DNA of 64,000 nucleotides from HdN1 sp964473645 (GCA_964473645.1 CAYYPW010000012.1:62001-126000); one strand, 5' to 3'. Counted from the first letter of the stretch, positions 26,365 to 34,843 are shown. Notes: generated from the letters alone by a model not told the origin. Program-made: numbers and translations.

Positions 26365-27171
26365 ATGAGTGTAGGACTATCGTGGCAGACAGACGACGAG
26401 CACCGAATTAGGCGTGCGACGCGTCAACGTGCTGTTGCAAAGTTGAGTCTGGTACCGCCTGTTGTAAAATCGCAGGAAGCTGCCTCCGTCCCCGTCATAC
26501 CTGCCGACTATTTGCAGTCACGTTTGAACCCGCCTTCACGTCTACGCATGGGCGCGCTGGCACTGATTGTCTCTTCCGTAGGCGCACACGCAGGGCTTGC
26601 CTGGTGGTTGTTGCAGCCCGTGCCAGGCGAGCCTGTCAAACTTCCGGTAGTGCCACCGATTGAAGTCGTTTTAACGCCACCGGAAGTTCCACCCATGGTC
26701 GAGCCGCCGCCTCCTCCGCCACCACCACCGCCTCCTAAGCCTGTGGTACCGAAACCGAAAGCAGAAGTGCCAAAACCCAAACCCAAGCCCGTGGTACCAA
26801 AGCCGGTGCCGAAAATCGAACCCTTGGTACCGCCACCGGTAACGCCACCCCCTGCGCCCGTTACACCCACGCCAGTCGTTCAGAAATACACGGGAGCGAA
26901 GGCCTATGCCGCCTATTTGAGTAATCCACCACCCAAGTATCCGCCTGCAGCAATGCGCAAAGGCTGGGAAGGAACAGTATTGCTAAAAGTATTGGTCACA
27001 CCCACGGGACAGCCGAGCACGATTCAGCTAGCGAAATCCAGCGGTCGTCACGTGTTGGATGATGCAGCGATCGCAGCCGTGAAAAAATGGCGTTTTGCAC
27101 CCGCCAAACGTGGAGATACCCCCGTCGAAGGCTGGGTGAGTTTTCCTATCGAATTTAATCTGGATAATTGA
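26365..27171 (+). CDS. tonB: TonB energy-transducing protein
   Basis: A 268-residue TonB with an N-terminal cytoplasmic lead of about 65 residues, one membrane anchor (LIVSSVGAHAGLAWWLL), a long Pro/Lys-rich spacer that spans the periplasm, and a C-terminal TonB domain with YPPAAMRKGWEGTVLLKV. Two ATGs are adjacent (26362 and 26365); the second has better spacing from GGGAGG. It is followed by exbB and exbD, so this is a complete, dedicated TonB system, most likely for the receptor at 17299-19749. Confidence 0.93.
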   Translation: MSVGLSWQTDDEHRIRRATRQRAVAKLSLVPPVVKSQEAASVPVIPADYLQSRLNPPSRLRMGALALIVSSVGAHAGLAWWLLQPVPGEPVKLPVVPPIEVVLTPPEVPPMVEPPPPPPPPPPPKPVVPKPKAEVPKPKPKPVVPKPVPKIEPLVPPPVTPPPAPVTPTPVVQKYTGAKAYAAYLSNPPPKYPPAAMRKGWEGTVLLKVLVTPTGQPSTIQLAKSSGRHVLDDAAIAAVKKWRFAPAKRGDTPVEGWVSFPIEFNLDN

Positions 27172-27181
27172 GGAAGTATAA

Positions 27182-27946
27182 ATGTTGAATTTCAATCTTA
27201 CTTATATCGTAGATGGCACACTCTGGGCGTTAGTCCTGTTCTCCGTTGCTACCTGGGCATTGATATTCGTTAAAGGCATTCAAAATCTGCGCATCGGCTT
27301 TTTCAGTCGACGCTTCAAGCGTGCATTCTGGCGTGCCAGCGATCTGTCTACCGCCGCTGCAATAAAAGATGATCGAGCCCCCACTGCACGACTTGCACAA
27401 GCCGGTTTCAGTGCACTGCGAGAAGCAGACGGCGCCGCACACGATCTTGAACACGAAGGTGATCGACAATACGTGCTCGAACGCTACCTGCGCCAACAAT
27501 TGCAAAAAGAACGCCACGGCCTGGAAAGCGGCCTCGCCATCCTTGCCAGCATAGGCAGCACCTCACCCTTCGTCGGCCTATTTGGCACCGTCTGGGGCAT
27601 CATGCACGCCCTGCACGACATTGGCAAAAACGGCTCCGCCAGCCTCGAAACCGTCGCCGGCCCCATAGGTGAGGCATTACTTGCAACAGGCGTCGGCATC
27701 GCCGTCGCAGTGCCTGCTGTATTGGCGTACAACTATTTCGTCAGACGCGTCAAACTGGTCTCTGCCGATCTGGAAGATTTTGCCACGGATCTAATTAATA
27801 TTGCCCAACGCAATAATTTTCGTGTCACCACGATTGCTGCACCCACACAGCCTACTGTCACTGAACCCAGCAGTAATGCAAAAGAACCCAGAGACATCAC
27901 CGGCACTCTGAAACCCGTTTCCACCTCATCAAAGGTATATGCATAA
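27182..27946 (+). CDS. exbB: ExbB/TolQ-family proton channel
   Basis: A 254-residue inner-membrane protein with three transmembrane helices and the MotA/TolQ/ExbB core LASIGSTSPFVGLFGTVWGIM and LLATGVGIAVAVPAVLAYN. It uses the proton gradient to drive TonB. It overlaps exbD by one base (TAATG). Confidence 0.93.
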   Translation: MLNFNLTYIVDGTLWALVLFSVATWALIFVKGIQNLRIGFFSRRFKRAFWRASDLSTAAAIKDDRAPTARLAQAGFSALREADGAAHDLEHEGDRQYVLERYLRQQLQKERHGLESGLAILASIGSTSPFVGLFGTVWGIMHALHDIGKNGSASLETVAGPIGEALLATGVGIAVAVPAVLAYNYFVRRVKLVSADLEDFATDLINIAQRNNFRVTTIAAPTQPTVTEPSSNAKEPRDITGTLKPVSTSSKVYA

Positions 27947-28356
27947 TGGCTTTCTCGACCTCAAGCGACAATGATACCGTACTGAGCGAAATCAATATAA
28001 CGCCACTGGTAGATGTCATGCTGGTGTTGCTGGTGGCGTTTATCGTCACCGCACCTCTCATGACCAATGCGGTAAAAGTCAATCTTCCAGAGGCTGCTGA
28101 AACCTCACCCCCCGAAGACCCCAAAGCGCATACACTCACGGTAAACGCCGATGGCGTACTCTACCTTAACAAAGAAGTGGTGACAGAAGAAAACGTCGAA
28201 CCCACCTTGATTGGACTGCACAATCAAAGCCCCGACATGCTACTGCAGTTACAAGCGGACGATGCTGTCAACTATGGCAGAGTAGCCAAGGTTATGGCCT
28301 CCATTGAACGCGCAGGTATCACCCGATTATCGGTATTAACCACACCAAAAACATGA
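27946..28356 (+). CDS. exbD: ExbD/TolR-family protein
   Basis: A 136-residue protein with one N-terminal helix containing the essential Asp in ITPLVDVMLVLLVAF, and a periplasmic domain. It completes the TonB-ExbB-ExbD complex. Confidence 0.93.
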   Translation: MAFSTSSDNDTVLSEINITPLVDVMLVLLVAFIVTAPLMTNAVKVNLPEAAETSPPEDPKAHTLTVNADGVLYLNKEVVTEENVEPTLIGLHNQSPDMLLQLQADDAVNYGRVAKVMASIERAGITRLSVLTTPKT

Positions 28357-28460
28357 TGTTTTTGATGTATCCGCATAGCCCCTCACTTGTGACATTAAGT
28401 GCAGGGGCTTTTTGTTATGCGACAATGGTTAACAACGTACGGTCCGCACTGATGGTGGAA

Positions 28461-28583
28461 GGTCTTGCGTGGTATTGGGTTTGTGGAACGTCGCCCGCAG
28501 GGATGCGGGCGTCGAGCCTACAGGGAAGTATTAACGGGGGGGGCGCCTAGCCCGTTTCCACAAACCCAATACCACGCAAGGCC
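28461..28583. mobile_element. MITE/REP-like element with 25-bp terminal inverted repeats
   Basis: The arms at 28464-28488 and 28556-28580 are perfect 25-bp inverted repeats; with one mismatch and one extra base they extend to 28461-28583. Between them lie a nested hairpin CGCCCGC-AGGGAT-GCGGGCG and a tail rich in G. The design, with long terminal repeats, an inner REP-like hairpin and no gene, fits a small non-autonomous element sitting between two converging operons. No target-site duplication was found by eye. Confidence 0.6.
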
Positions 28584-28603
28584 AGAGGTAGAATCTGAAT
28601 TCC

Positions 28604-28659
28604 AAACAAAAAAGCCACCTCCAAACGAACTCTATATTCGAACTCGCTTGAAGATGGCT
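28604..28659 (-). terminator. Terminator of the encapsulin operon
   Basis: On the minus strand a 16-bp stem (28659-28644 with 28628-28613, three G-U pairs) is followed by TTTTTGTTT. It lies 31 bases after the cysteine desulfurase stop. Confidence 0.8.
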
Positions 28660-28689
28660 TCTAAGTAACCTCAACAACTAAAAGAGAAA

Positions 28690-30546
28690 CTACAAACTCC
28701 CCTTATTATTTGAGAGACGCCGCAACACCGACACCAACGTATCCACCTCCTGACAAGTGTTATAAAACGCCAGCGACGGCCGCACCGTAGATTCCAGACC
28801 AAAACGGCGCAAAATCGGCTGCGCACAATGATGACCCGAACGCACCGCAATTCCCTCACGGTTCAACGCCTCACCCACCTGCTGAGTACTATAACCCTCC
28901 AGCACAAAAGACAATACACTCGCCTTGTTAGCCGCAGTACCAATTAACGTCAGCCCTTTGATCGTCTTCAAGCCGTAAGTAGCATACTCCAGCAAATCAT
29001 GCTCATAACGCGCAATGTTTTCGATACCAATACGCTGAACATAATCAATGGCCGCACCCAACCCGACAGCATCCGCAATATTCCCGGTACCCGCCTCAAA
29101 CTTCGACGGTGCAGGCTGATAGAGAATACGATCAAACGTCACATCCTCAATCATATTGCCACCGCCTTGCCAAGCTGGAATCGCCTCCAGTAGCTCAGCT
29201 TTGCCGTAAAGCACACCAATACCCGTTGGTGCAAACACTTTGTGCCCCGAAAACACATAGAAATCCGCATCCAGTGCTTTCACATCGACCCGCATATGCG
29301 ACACAGCCTGAGCCCCATCCACCAGCACTTTCGCACCGACACGATGAGCCAACGCAATGATCTCGGCCACCGGCGTCACCGTACCCAAAGCGTTAGAGAC
29401 CTGAGTAATGGCCACCAATTTCGTGCGATCATTAAGCAATTTTTGATATTCGCTCAATAGAATCTGACCACTATCGTCGACAGGAATCACACGTAACCTA
29501 GCACCTGTCTCTGATGCGAGCCGATGCCACGGTACGATGTTGGCATGATGCTCCAATACCGACACGATAATCTCATCCTCTTCACCAATGAATTGTTTGC
29601 CAAAGGTGTTGGCGACGAGATTAATTGCCTCAGTTGCTCCGCGCACAAACACGATCTCATTGACCGAGCCCGCCCCCAAAAACGCAGCTGTTTTATTGCG
29701 TGCGTCTTCATAGGCATCGGTAGCACGGGCTGCGAGTTCGTGAGCAGCGCGATGAATATTAGAGTTTTCATGCTGATAGAAGTAGCTCAACCGGTCGATA
29801 ACAGCCTGCGGCTTTTGCGTCGTCGCAGCGTTATCGAACCATATCAGCGAACGCCCATTAACACGCTCGTTAAGGATCGGAAAATCCCTGCGAACTGCAT
29901 TTACGTCAAACGGCACTCGCGTTGTCACCGTTTCGGTAGGCGTTGGCGCGCTTCCAAACGGTTGGCTGGTAAAGGGACCGCTAGCCGCTTCCAGAAAATA
30001 AAAGCTATTGGAAGGGCCGGCCGCACGCACAGGTAGAGCCTGACTATCAGGGGAGTAGTTGCGATCGTTTTCTTGCACAATTTTGCGCACGATCGACTGC
30101 AAGTCTACACCTCCAGGCAAACCGAAAGATTGTGCATTGACACGATTTTCCCTGCTGGGTTGAGCCCCCTGCGACGCCACCGAAGATGCGTGCAAGGGGT
30201 GTTCATCCGACAGCGAGGTGGGCAATCGTTCCGGTTTGGTCGCTACTGGTCGCGCTGAAGCTTGTTCCGGTGCTTGGGTAAAGGGGATTGAACTGGGCAC
30301 TGAGACTCCATGCGCGCCGACCCAACCTTGTAACGCCGATGGTAAGGGTAAGTCGGTCGCTGAATGCAAGCCGTTCGAGCCTGGTAACGCTGCTGTTGAG
30401 CCAGCGCCGTTGGGCAATGCCGTTGCTGTCGATTGCCCTGGCAAGGCAGAAAACAGATCGTTGGCCAGTTTTGCCAGCACATTCAGATCCGGTAGGCCCG
30501 TCGCACCCGCATCCGGTGTATCACTTGTAAGTGTCTGGATAGTCAT
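28690..30546 (-). CDS. SufS-type cysteine desulfurase with encapsulation N-domain (cargo)
   Basis: A 618-residue PLP enzyme that removes sulfur from cysteine, giving alanine and an enzyme persulfide. Residues 1-210 are a Pro/Ser/Ala-rich, probably disordered extension absent from ordinary SufS. Residues about 211-618 are the catalytic domain, with the PLP lysine in FSGHKVFAPTGIG (Lys436) and the active Cys in RSGHHCAQP (Cys574). In Family 2A encapsulin systems such extensions direct the desulfurase into the shell; the segment VLAKLANDLFSALPG (23-37) recalls the conserved motif reported there. The start at 30546 is preferred over 30588 and overlaps the shell gene by 26 bases. It is the last gene of the operon. 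Confidence 0.93.
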   Translation of the reverse strand: MTIQTLTSDTPDAGATGLPDLNVLAKLANDLFSALPGQSTATALPNGAGSTAALPGSNGLHSATDLPLPSALQGWVGAHGVSVPSSIPFTQAPEQASARPVATKPERLPTSLSDEHPLHASSVASQGAQPSRENRVNAQSFGLPGGVDLQSIVRKIVQENDRNYSPDSQALPVRAAGPSNSFYFLEAASGPFTSQPFGSAPTPTETVTTRVPFDVNAVRRDFPILNERVNGRSLIWFDNAATTQKPQAVIDRLSYFYQHENSNIHRAAHELAARATDAYEDARNKTAAFLGAGSVNEIVFVRGATEAINLVANTFGKQFIGEEDEIIVSVLEHHANIVPWHRLASETGARLRVIPVDDSGQILLSEYQKLLNDRTKLVAITQVSNALGTVTPVAEIIALAHRVGAKVLVDGAQAVSHMRVDVKALDADFYVFSGHKVFAPTGIGVLYGKAELLEAIPAWQGGGNMIEDVTFDRILYQPAPSKFEAGTGNIADAVGLGAAIDYVQRIGIENIARYEHDLLEYATYGLKTIKGLTLIGTAANKASVLSFVLEGYSTQQVGEALNREGIAVRSGHHCAQPILRRFGLESTVRPSLAFYNTCQEVDTLVSVLRRLSNNKGSL

Positions 30547-31450
30547 GATACTTATCAATCTCCACGTCTTCGAGGATTGCAAGCGCATCTTCAGTCAATA
30601 CGGCCAGAGAGCAGTAAAGCGAAATCAGATACGAAGCGATGGCGTTACGATTGATCCCCATGAAACGCACCGACAAGCCGGGGCTTTGTTCACCGGCCAA
30701 ACCCGGTTGAAACAAGCCGACCACGCCTTGGCGTTTTTCGCCCACGCGCAACAGCAAAATTTTGGTTTTGCCATCAACCACCGGCACTTTGTCGGAGGGC
30801 ACCAGTGGCAGACCACGCCAGGTCAGAAACTGGGAACCAAACAGACTCACGGTGGGCGGTGGCACGCCACGACGTGTGCACTCGCGACCAAACGCGGCGA
30901 TCGCTAACGGGTGCGCAAGAAAGAAAGCAGGCTCTTTCCATACTCGTGCAATCAGTTCGTCCAGATCGTCTGGTGTCGGTGCGCCAGTCAGGGTTGTGAT
31001 ACGTTGAGATTCATCGACACTCGCCAAAAGCCCGTATTCCGGGTTGTTGATCAGTTCGCTTTCCTGGCGTTCCTTAATGATCTCAATAGTCAGGCGCAAT
31101 TGCTCCTGAATCTGGTCATAAGGGCTACTGTAAAGATCCGAGACGCGTGTATGCACATCGAGAATGGTGGTGACCGCATTCAAAAAATACTCACGCGGTT
31201 TTTCATCATAATCGACAAAGGTCTGCGGCAATTCGGACTCGTCACGCTTGGCGCAGGCGACTTGAACACTTCTGGGGTTTTTAACTTTGTTTAGCCGATA
31301 TATACCGGCTTCAACGGGTAGCCATTGGAGCAGATGCACCAGCCAGCGAGGCGAAATCGTCGAAAGCTGTGGTGCGGTTTTTGTGGTATTGGCCAGCTGA
31401 CGGGCAGCGTTATCGCTTAACGCCAACTGGATTTCCTGGGTATCGGCCAT
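30521..31450 (-). CDS. Family 2A encapsulin shell protein (SrpI-like)
   Basis: A 309-residue HK97-fold protein that self-assembles into a protein nanocompartment. Length, the start MADTQEIQLALSDNAARQL and the features SPRWLVHLLQWLPVEAGIYRLN and FGRECTRRGVPPPTV fit the SrpI group (Family 2A); there is no cyclic-nucleotide domain, which separates it from Family 2B. The start at 31450 has GGAG 6 bases upstream; the longer reading would begin at TTG. Neighbours are the classic set: rhodanese and serine acetyltransferase upstream, desulfurase cargo downstream. The compartment is thought to sequester sulfur during cysteine desulfuration. Confidence 0.95.
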   Translation of the reverse strand: MADTQEIQLALSDNAARQLANTTKTAPQLSTISPRWLVHLLQWLPVEAGIYRLNKVKNPRSVQVACAKRDESELPQTFVDYDEKPREYFLNAVTTILDVHTRVSDLYSSPYDQIQEQLRLTIEIIKERQESELINNPEYGLLASVDESQRITTLTGAPTPDDLDELIARVWKEPAFFLAHPLAIAAFGRECTRRGVPPPTVSLFGSQFLTWRGLPLVPSDKVPVVDGKTKILLLRVGEKRQGVVGLFQPGLAGEQSPGLSVRFMGINRNAIASYLISLYCSLAVLTEDALAILEDVEIDKYHDYPDTYK

Positions 31451-31510
31451 GCATGACTCCAAACGCGAGTGGCTTATGATTCAAAGTCATGAAAAAGAGC
31501 CTGGGTGGCT

Positions 31511-32464
31511 CTATTCAATGACTTCGTGACGTGAATTGGCCTGCGTAACGTGACTGCCCGGAGGAACGCTCCGTGTCAGCCAGACATTACCGCCAATCGT
31601 TGACCCTTGGCCGACCGTAATGCGGCCAAGAATGGTGGCTCCTGCGTAGAGCACGACATCGTCCTCTACGATGGGATGACGAGGCAGGCCTTTTTTCAAA
31701 GCACCGTCCGCATCAGTAGGAAAGTGTTTTGCTCCCAGCGTTACCGCTTGATACATGCGCACGCCGCGGCCGATAATGGTCGTTTCACCGATAACGACGC
31801 CCGTGCCGTGATCGATAAAAAAGCCCGGGCCAATAGTTGCGCCCGGGTGAATGTCCACACCGGTGATTGAATGTGCGATTTCAGCGAGAATTCTAGGGAT
31901 CAGTGTCAGTCCGAGTTCGAAAAGCTGGTGTGCCAAACGATGATGAATGATCGCCAGAATGCCGGGATAGCAAAGTAAAACTTCGTCCACGCTGTGGGCC
32001 GCAGGATCGCCTCTAAATGCCGCAAGTATGTCGAGATCCAGCACATCACGTATGCCGGGCAATGCCTTGGCAAAGTCGCGTACCAATCTGGCCGATTTGT
32101 TGCTGGCATCAGCAGCATCCTGATCGGTCGTCACTCTGGCGTTATACTGAAGCTCTAGTTTTACTTGTTCGAATAGCGCATTTAGAACGTAATCCAGGGT
32201 GTAACCGACATAGTAGTCTTCGCATTCCTGTCTTAAATCGGGAGGGCCTAAACGCATCGGGAATAGAATGCCGCAAAGATCATTGGAAACTTTGTGCAAA
32301 ATATCCCGCGAAGGCAGCTCACGACGCCCGTAATCTCGATTGCGGTTTTGCGAGCTGCGCCAACGTTCACGCGACGTACGCAGTCCATTGACGACGCTCT
32401 CCAGTTCCCAGCTGGGCTCACTTGCTGAACCAGGGAGTCCTGATAGGTAATGTGCGCTGGTCAT
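31511..32464 (-). CDS. Serine O-acetyltransferase (EpsC/CysE type)
   Basis: A 317-residue acetyltransferase that makes O-acetylserine, the acceptor for sulfide in cysteine synthesis. The N-terminal helical domain is followed by a left-handed hexapeptide-repeat helix with IHPGATIGPGFFIDHGTGVVIGE and a C-terminal IGGNVWLTRSVPPG. The length matches the EpsC-like subgroup found beside Family 2A encapsulins. The ATG at 32464 has AAGGA 8 bases upstream. It lies 44 bases after the rhodanese and 60 before the shell gene. Confidence 0.92.
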   Translation of the reverse strand: MTSAHYLSGLPGSASEPSWELESVVNGLRTSRERWRSSQNRNRDYGRRELPSRDILHKVSNDLCGILFPMRLGPPDLRQECEDYYVGYTLDYVLNALFEQVKLELQYNARVTTDQDAADASNKSARLVRDFAKALPGIRDVLDLDILAAFRGDPAAHSVDEVLLCYPGILAIIHHRLAHQLFELGLTLIPRILAEIAHSITGVDIHPGATIGPGFFIDHGTGVVIGETTIIGRGVRMYQAVTLGAKHFPTDADGALKKGLPRHPIVEDDVVLYAGATILGRITVGQGSTIGGNVWLTRSVPPGSHVTQANSRHEVIE

Positions 32465-32508
32465 ACGAGTGTCCTTAACGTTTCGCCAAAGAATAGAGGC
32501 AATCAGGA

Positions 32509-33027
32509 TTAATCTTGCACCCAAGGTAGCCCGTTATGTCGCCAGCCACCGTTGCCTCGTTGTAGATTTTCATCGAGATCACCTTCGAATCCTTCCAGCA
32601 CATTAAATGCGTTTACGAAGCCTGCCTTGTGAGCTGCAGCCGCCGCATCGGCAGAGCGTTTGCCACTGCGGCAGAGAAATACGATGGTGTCCCGTTTTTG
32701 CGCTTTGCTACTTAGTTCTTTGATAAAGCGAGGATTTTTGACCATGGCGGTACCCGTCATCCAGGCGACATGTAACGTACCTGGTACGTGGCCGACAAAC
32801 TTGCGTTCTTCGATGGTGCGCACGTCGATCAAGATGGCAGTGCCCAACGAAAACAGATCCCAGGCTTCGATGGGGGTCACACTACCGGCGTAGATCAAGC
32901 CGTTGACGGTGCCACGCGCACGAGCCTGCTGCAGGATGCGTTCAATCGTTTCGTCGCCTGCATCCGCCGTAGCGGGCGAGGACACGGGCAAGATGGCGGT
33001 GGTGGGCGAACTGGTAGCGAGCGACAT
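32509..33027 (-). CDS. Rhodanese-domain sulfurtransferase of the encapsulin operon
   Basis: A 172-residue cytosolic protein with one rhodanese domain (VTPIEAWDLFS, AILIDVRTIEERKFVGHVPG) and an intact active loop LCRSGKRSADAA with catalytic Cys. It could take persulfide sulfur from the desulfurase, or hand sulfur to an acceptor. The ATG at 33027 with GAGGG upstream is preferred; an open frame extends to 33129. It is the first gene of the encapsulin operon. Confidence 0.92.
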   Translation of the reverse strand: MSLATSSPTTAILPVSSPATADAGDETIERILQQARARGTVNGLIYAGSVTPIEAWDLFSLGTAILIDVRTIEERKFVGHVPGTLHVAWMTGTAMVKNPRFIKELSSKAQKRDTIVFLCRSGKRSADAAAAAHKAGFVNAFNVLEGFEGDLDENLQRGNGGWRHNGLPWVQD

Positions 33028-33108
33028 GGTGTAACCCTCGTGTTTCAGGATATGGCGTGTGCTTGATCCATGATGGATGCAACGGTGGAGTAACGGAACG
33101 AAACGTTT

Positions 33109-33143
33109 CTTATATGTAAATGAGGCCAAAACTTATATACAAA
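33109..33143. promoter_or_regulatory. Direct repeats in the encapsulin-operon promoter
   Basis: CTTATATACAAA (33132-33143) and CTTATATGTAAA (33109-33120) are repeats with a 23-bp period, about two helical turns, in the 138-bp gap before the operon. On the minus strand both offer TATATAAG/ACATATAAG boxes that could be -10 elements or activator sites. No sigma54 element was found here. Confidence 0.4.
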
Positions 33144-33165
33144 TAACGTTGGCATCTATGGCACT

Positions 33166-34347
33166 TCAGAGCATGCCGTAAAGTTTCATGCGATGGCGCA
33201 GGATGTTACGGCTGATGCCCAGCATTTTCGCAGTCTGGACCTGGTTTTCATTGCAGTACTCGAACGCAGAGCGAAACACCTGCTCTTCGATCTGTTCGAA
33301 CAGGGCTGGCTGATCCTTGTCAAATACATTGAACAGAAAGTGGTGAAGTCGGGATTTCCAGTCGCTCTCTGTTGCGACACTTGAGCGCGCCGGTTCGTTT
33401 TCGACAGCAGCAAAGTTCTGCTGCATATAGTCTTGTAGGTTAAGGTCTTCGGGCTGGATGATGCCGTCATTCATCAACACCAGTGAGTGGTGAATGACGT
33501 TTTCGAGTTCGCGAATATTTCCAGGCCACGGATAGCTTTGCAAGGCGCGACGGGCGCGTTCAGAAATAACGACTTGATCAATGCCCAAATGACGTCGATA
33601 AACATCTACAAAGTGGTCTGCCAACGGCAGAATGTCACCCGGCCGCTGTCGTAATGCAGGTAACTGTAGGCGCGCCACGTTCAGGCGATAATAAAGATCT
33701 TCGCGGAAACGCCCAGATTTTACCGCTTGCTCCAGGTTGACGTGAGTAGCGGCCACCAGACGTATGTCAATTGGAATCGCGCTGCGACCCCCAATACGAT
33801 TGATTTCACGCTCCTGTAATACGCGGAGCAGTTTTACTTGCGTTGAGTGAGGGAGATCGCCGATTTCATCCAGGAAGAGGGTGCCGCCGTTGGCGATTTC
33901 AAACCAACCTTTCTTTTGCGTGATGGCACCCGTGAAAGAGCCTTTTTCGTGGCCAAACAGTTCGCTTTCAACCAATTGTTCAGGAAGCGCTGCGCAGTTG
34001 ACAGCAATAAATGGTCGGCTGACGCGATCACTCCACTTATGAATCTGGCGTGCAATCAATTCCTTACCGGTGCCGGTTTCGCCGATGACCAATACACTGG
34101 CATTGGAGGAGGCTACGCGCTTGAGCCTTACAAACAATGCTTTCGACAATGGGTCTTCAAAGACAGACGCGGTAGCTCGCTGACTGGTGGCATAGTGGCG
34201 CGCATCATCAAATGCAACCACCTGTGGTGGCTGGCTATCGATGTCGCGATAGTGAGATGCACCTGCACTATTTATTTCTATATAGTCAGCTACTTCGCTT
34301 TCCATTGTGTGGTCTCGCTCGAAAGGGATGAAACGGTTTATGGCCAT
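33166..34347 (-). CDS. Sigma54-dependent transcriptional activator (SfnR/PspF-like layout)
   Basis: A 393-residue enhancer-binding protein. The first 60 residues show no known sensor domain. The AAA+ domain (about 60-290) has Walker A GETGTGKE (89-96), the sigma54-contact loop as GSFTGA instead of GAFTGA, and Walker B LFLDEIGD. The Fis-type helix-turn-helix closes the protein (TAKMLGISRNILRHRM). Activators without a sensor include SfnR, which controls sulfone use under sulfate limitation, and PspF. It sits just upstream of, and on the same strand as, the encapsulin operon and may be co-transcribed with it. An alternative start is 34305. Confidence 0.9.
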   Translation of the reverse strand: MAINRFIPFERDHTMESEVADYIEINSAGASHYRDIDSQPPQVVAFDDARHYATSQRATASVFEDPLSKALFVRLKRVASSNASVLVIGETGTGKELIARQIHKWSDRVSRPFIAVNCAALPEQLVESELFGHEKGSFTGAITQKKGWFEIANGGTLFLDEIGDLPHSTQVKLLRVLQEREINRIGGRSAIPIDIRLVAATHVNLEQAVKSGRFREDLYYRLNVARLQLPALRQRPGDILPLADHFVDVYRRHLGIDQVVISERARRALQSYPWPGNIRELENVIHHSLVLMNDGIIQPEDLNLQDYMQQNFAAVENEPARSSVATESDWKSRLHHFLFNVFDKDQPALFEQIEEQVFRSAFEYCNENQVQTAKMLGISRNILRHRMKLYGML

Positions 34348-34399
34348 TTATCGTGGTGCCTGCTGTGATCGTGCAATTTATTTGAATAAAAACTGCTGC

Positions 34400-34419
34400 G
34401 TTAGCAACAGTAAGCTAAC
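34400..34419. promoter_or_regulatory. Dyad GTTAGC-N8-GCTAAC upstream of the activator
   Basis: A 6-bp inverted repeat with 8-base spacer, 53 bases before the activator start. The half-site GCTAACACC recurs in the long hairpin at 36566-36619, so both might be bound by one regulator. Confidence 0.4.
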
Positions 34420-34602
34420 ACCAGTTAACCACACATCAAACGAGTGATTTGTTATTTGCTTATGGGTCTATCCGTGGGTTAGCCTCATATAAGCAAAGAA
34501 GCAGCCGTTATAAGGTGAAGCGCGAGGATTTATAGGCAACAAATTAACTACCATGCGTGCATTGTGTAGGCATTTGTTTCGTCATAATAACGACTACATT
34601 AA

Positions 34603-34761
34603 GTGAAAAAATTAATTCTCAGTCCAACGGTAATTTGGGCGCAAGCAATTCGGCACAGCAATTGCAACAACTCAGACAATGCGTTATCTGCGTATGTTAA
34701 GCTTCCTTCCAACAGTCTGTTTGATCTGGGGGTGGGAGTGGAATTCACTGGAAAAATGTAA
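34603..34761 (+). pseudogene. Possible remnant of an outer-membrane protein gene
   Basis: The frame ends in YVKLPSNSLFDLGVGVEFTGKM and TAA, which looks like the last beta strands of a barrel protein. A rho-independent terminator follows 12 bases later. No credible start or ribosome site exists; a stop codon immediately precedes the first GTG. An overlapping frame also looks partly protein-like. It is best read as the decayed 3' end of a lost gene. The rest of 34348-34843 holds no gene. Confidence 0.25.
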
Positions 34762-34772
34762 GGTTGGTAGAA

Positions 34773-34798
34773 AAGAGCGCACATTGTGCGCTCTTGCT
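34773..34798. terminator. Bidirectional terminator
   Basis: AAGAGCGCAC (34773-34782) pairs with GTGCGCTCTT (34786-34795), a 10-bp stem with ATT loop, flanked by A-rich sequence on one side and GCTTTT on the other. It serves the MBL-fold gene on the minus strand. Confidence 0.85.
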
Positions 34799-34843
34799 TT
34801 TGGTGTTTCCGACAAAATTTAATGGAATGTATTATAAGAAAAT

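Noticed and set aside
28465..28668. 67-residue open frame downstream of exbD
   Set aside because: It runs through the inverted-repeat element and the terminator, with no ribosome site or recognisable protein pattern.
33028..33165. Search for a sigma54 promoter before the encapsulin operon
   Set aside because: The best string, TTGGCCTCATTTACATA, has no GC at the -12 position; none was called.
34599..34784. 61-residue minus-strand open frame
   Set aside because: It reads through the terminator stem and has no ribosome site or protein-like pattern.
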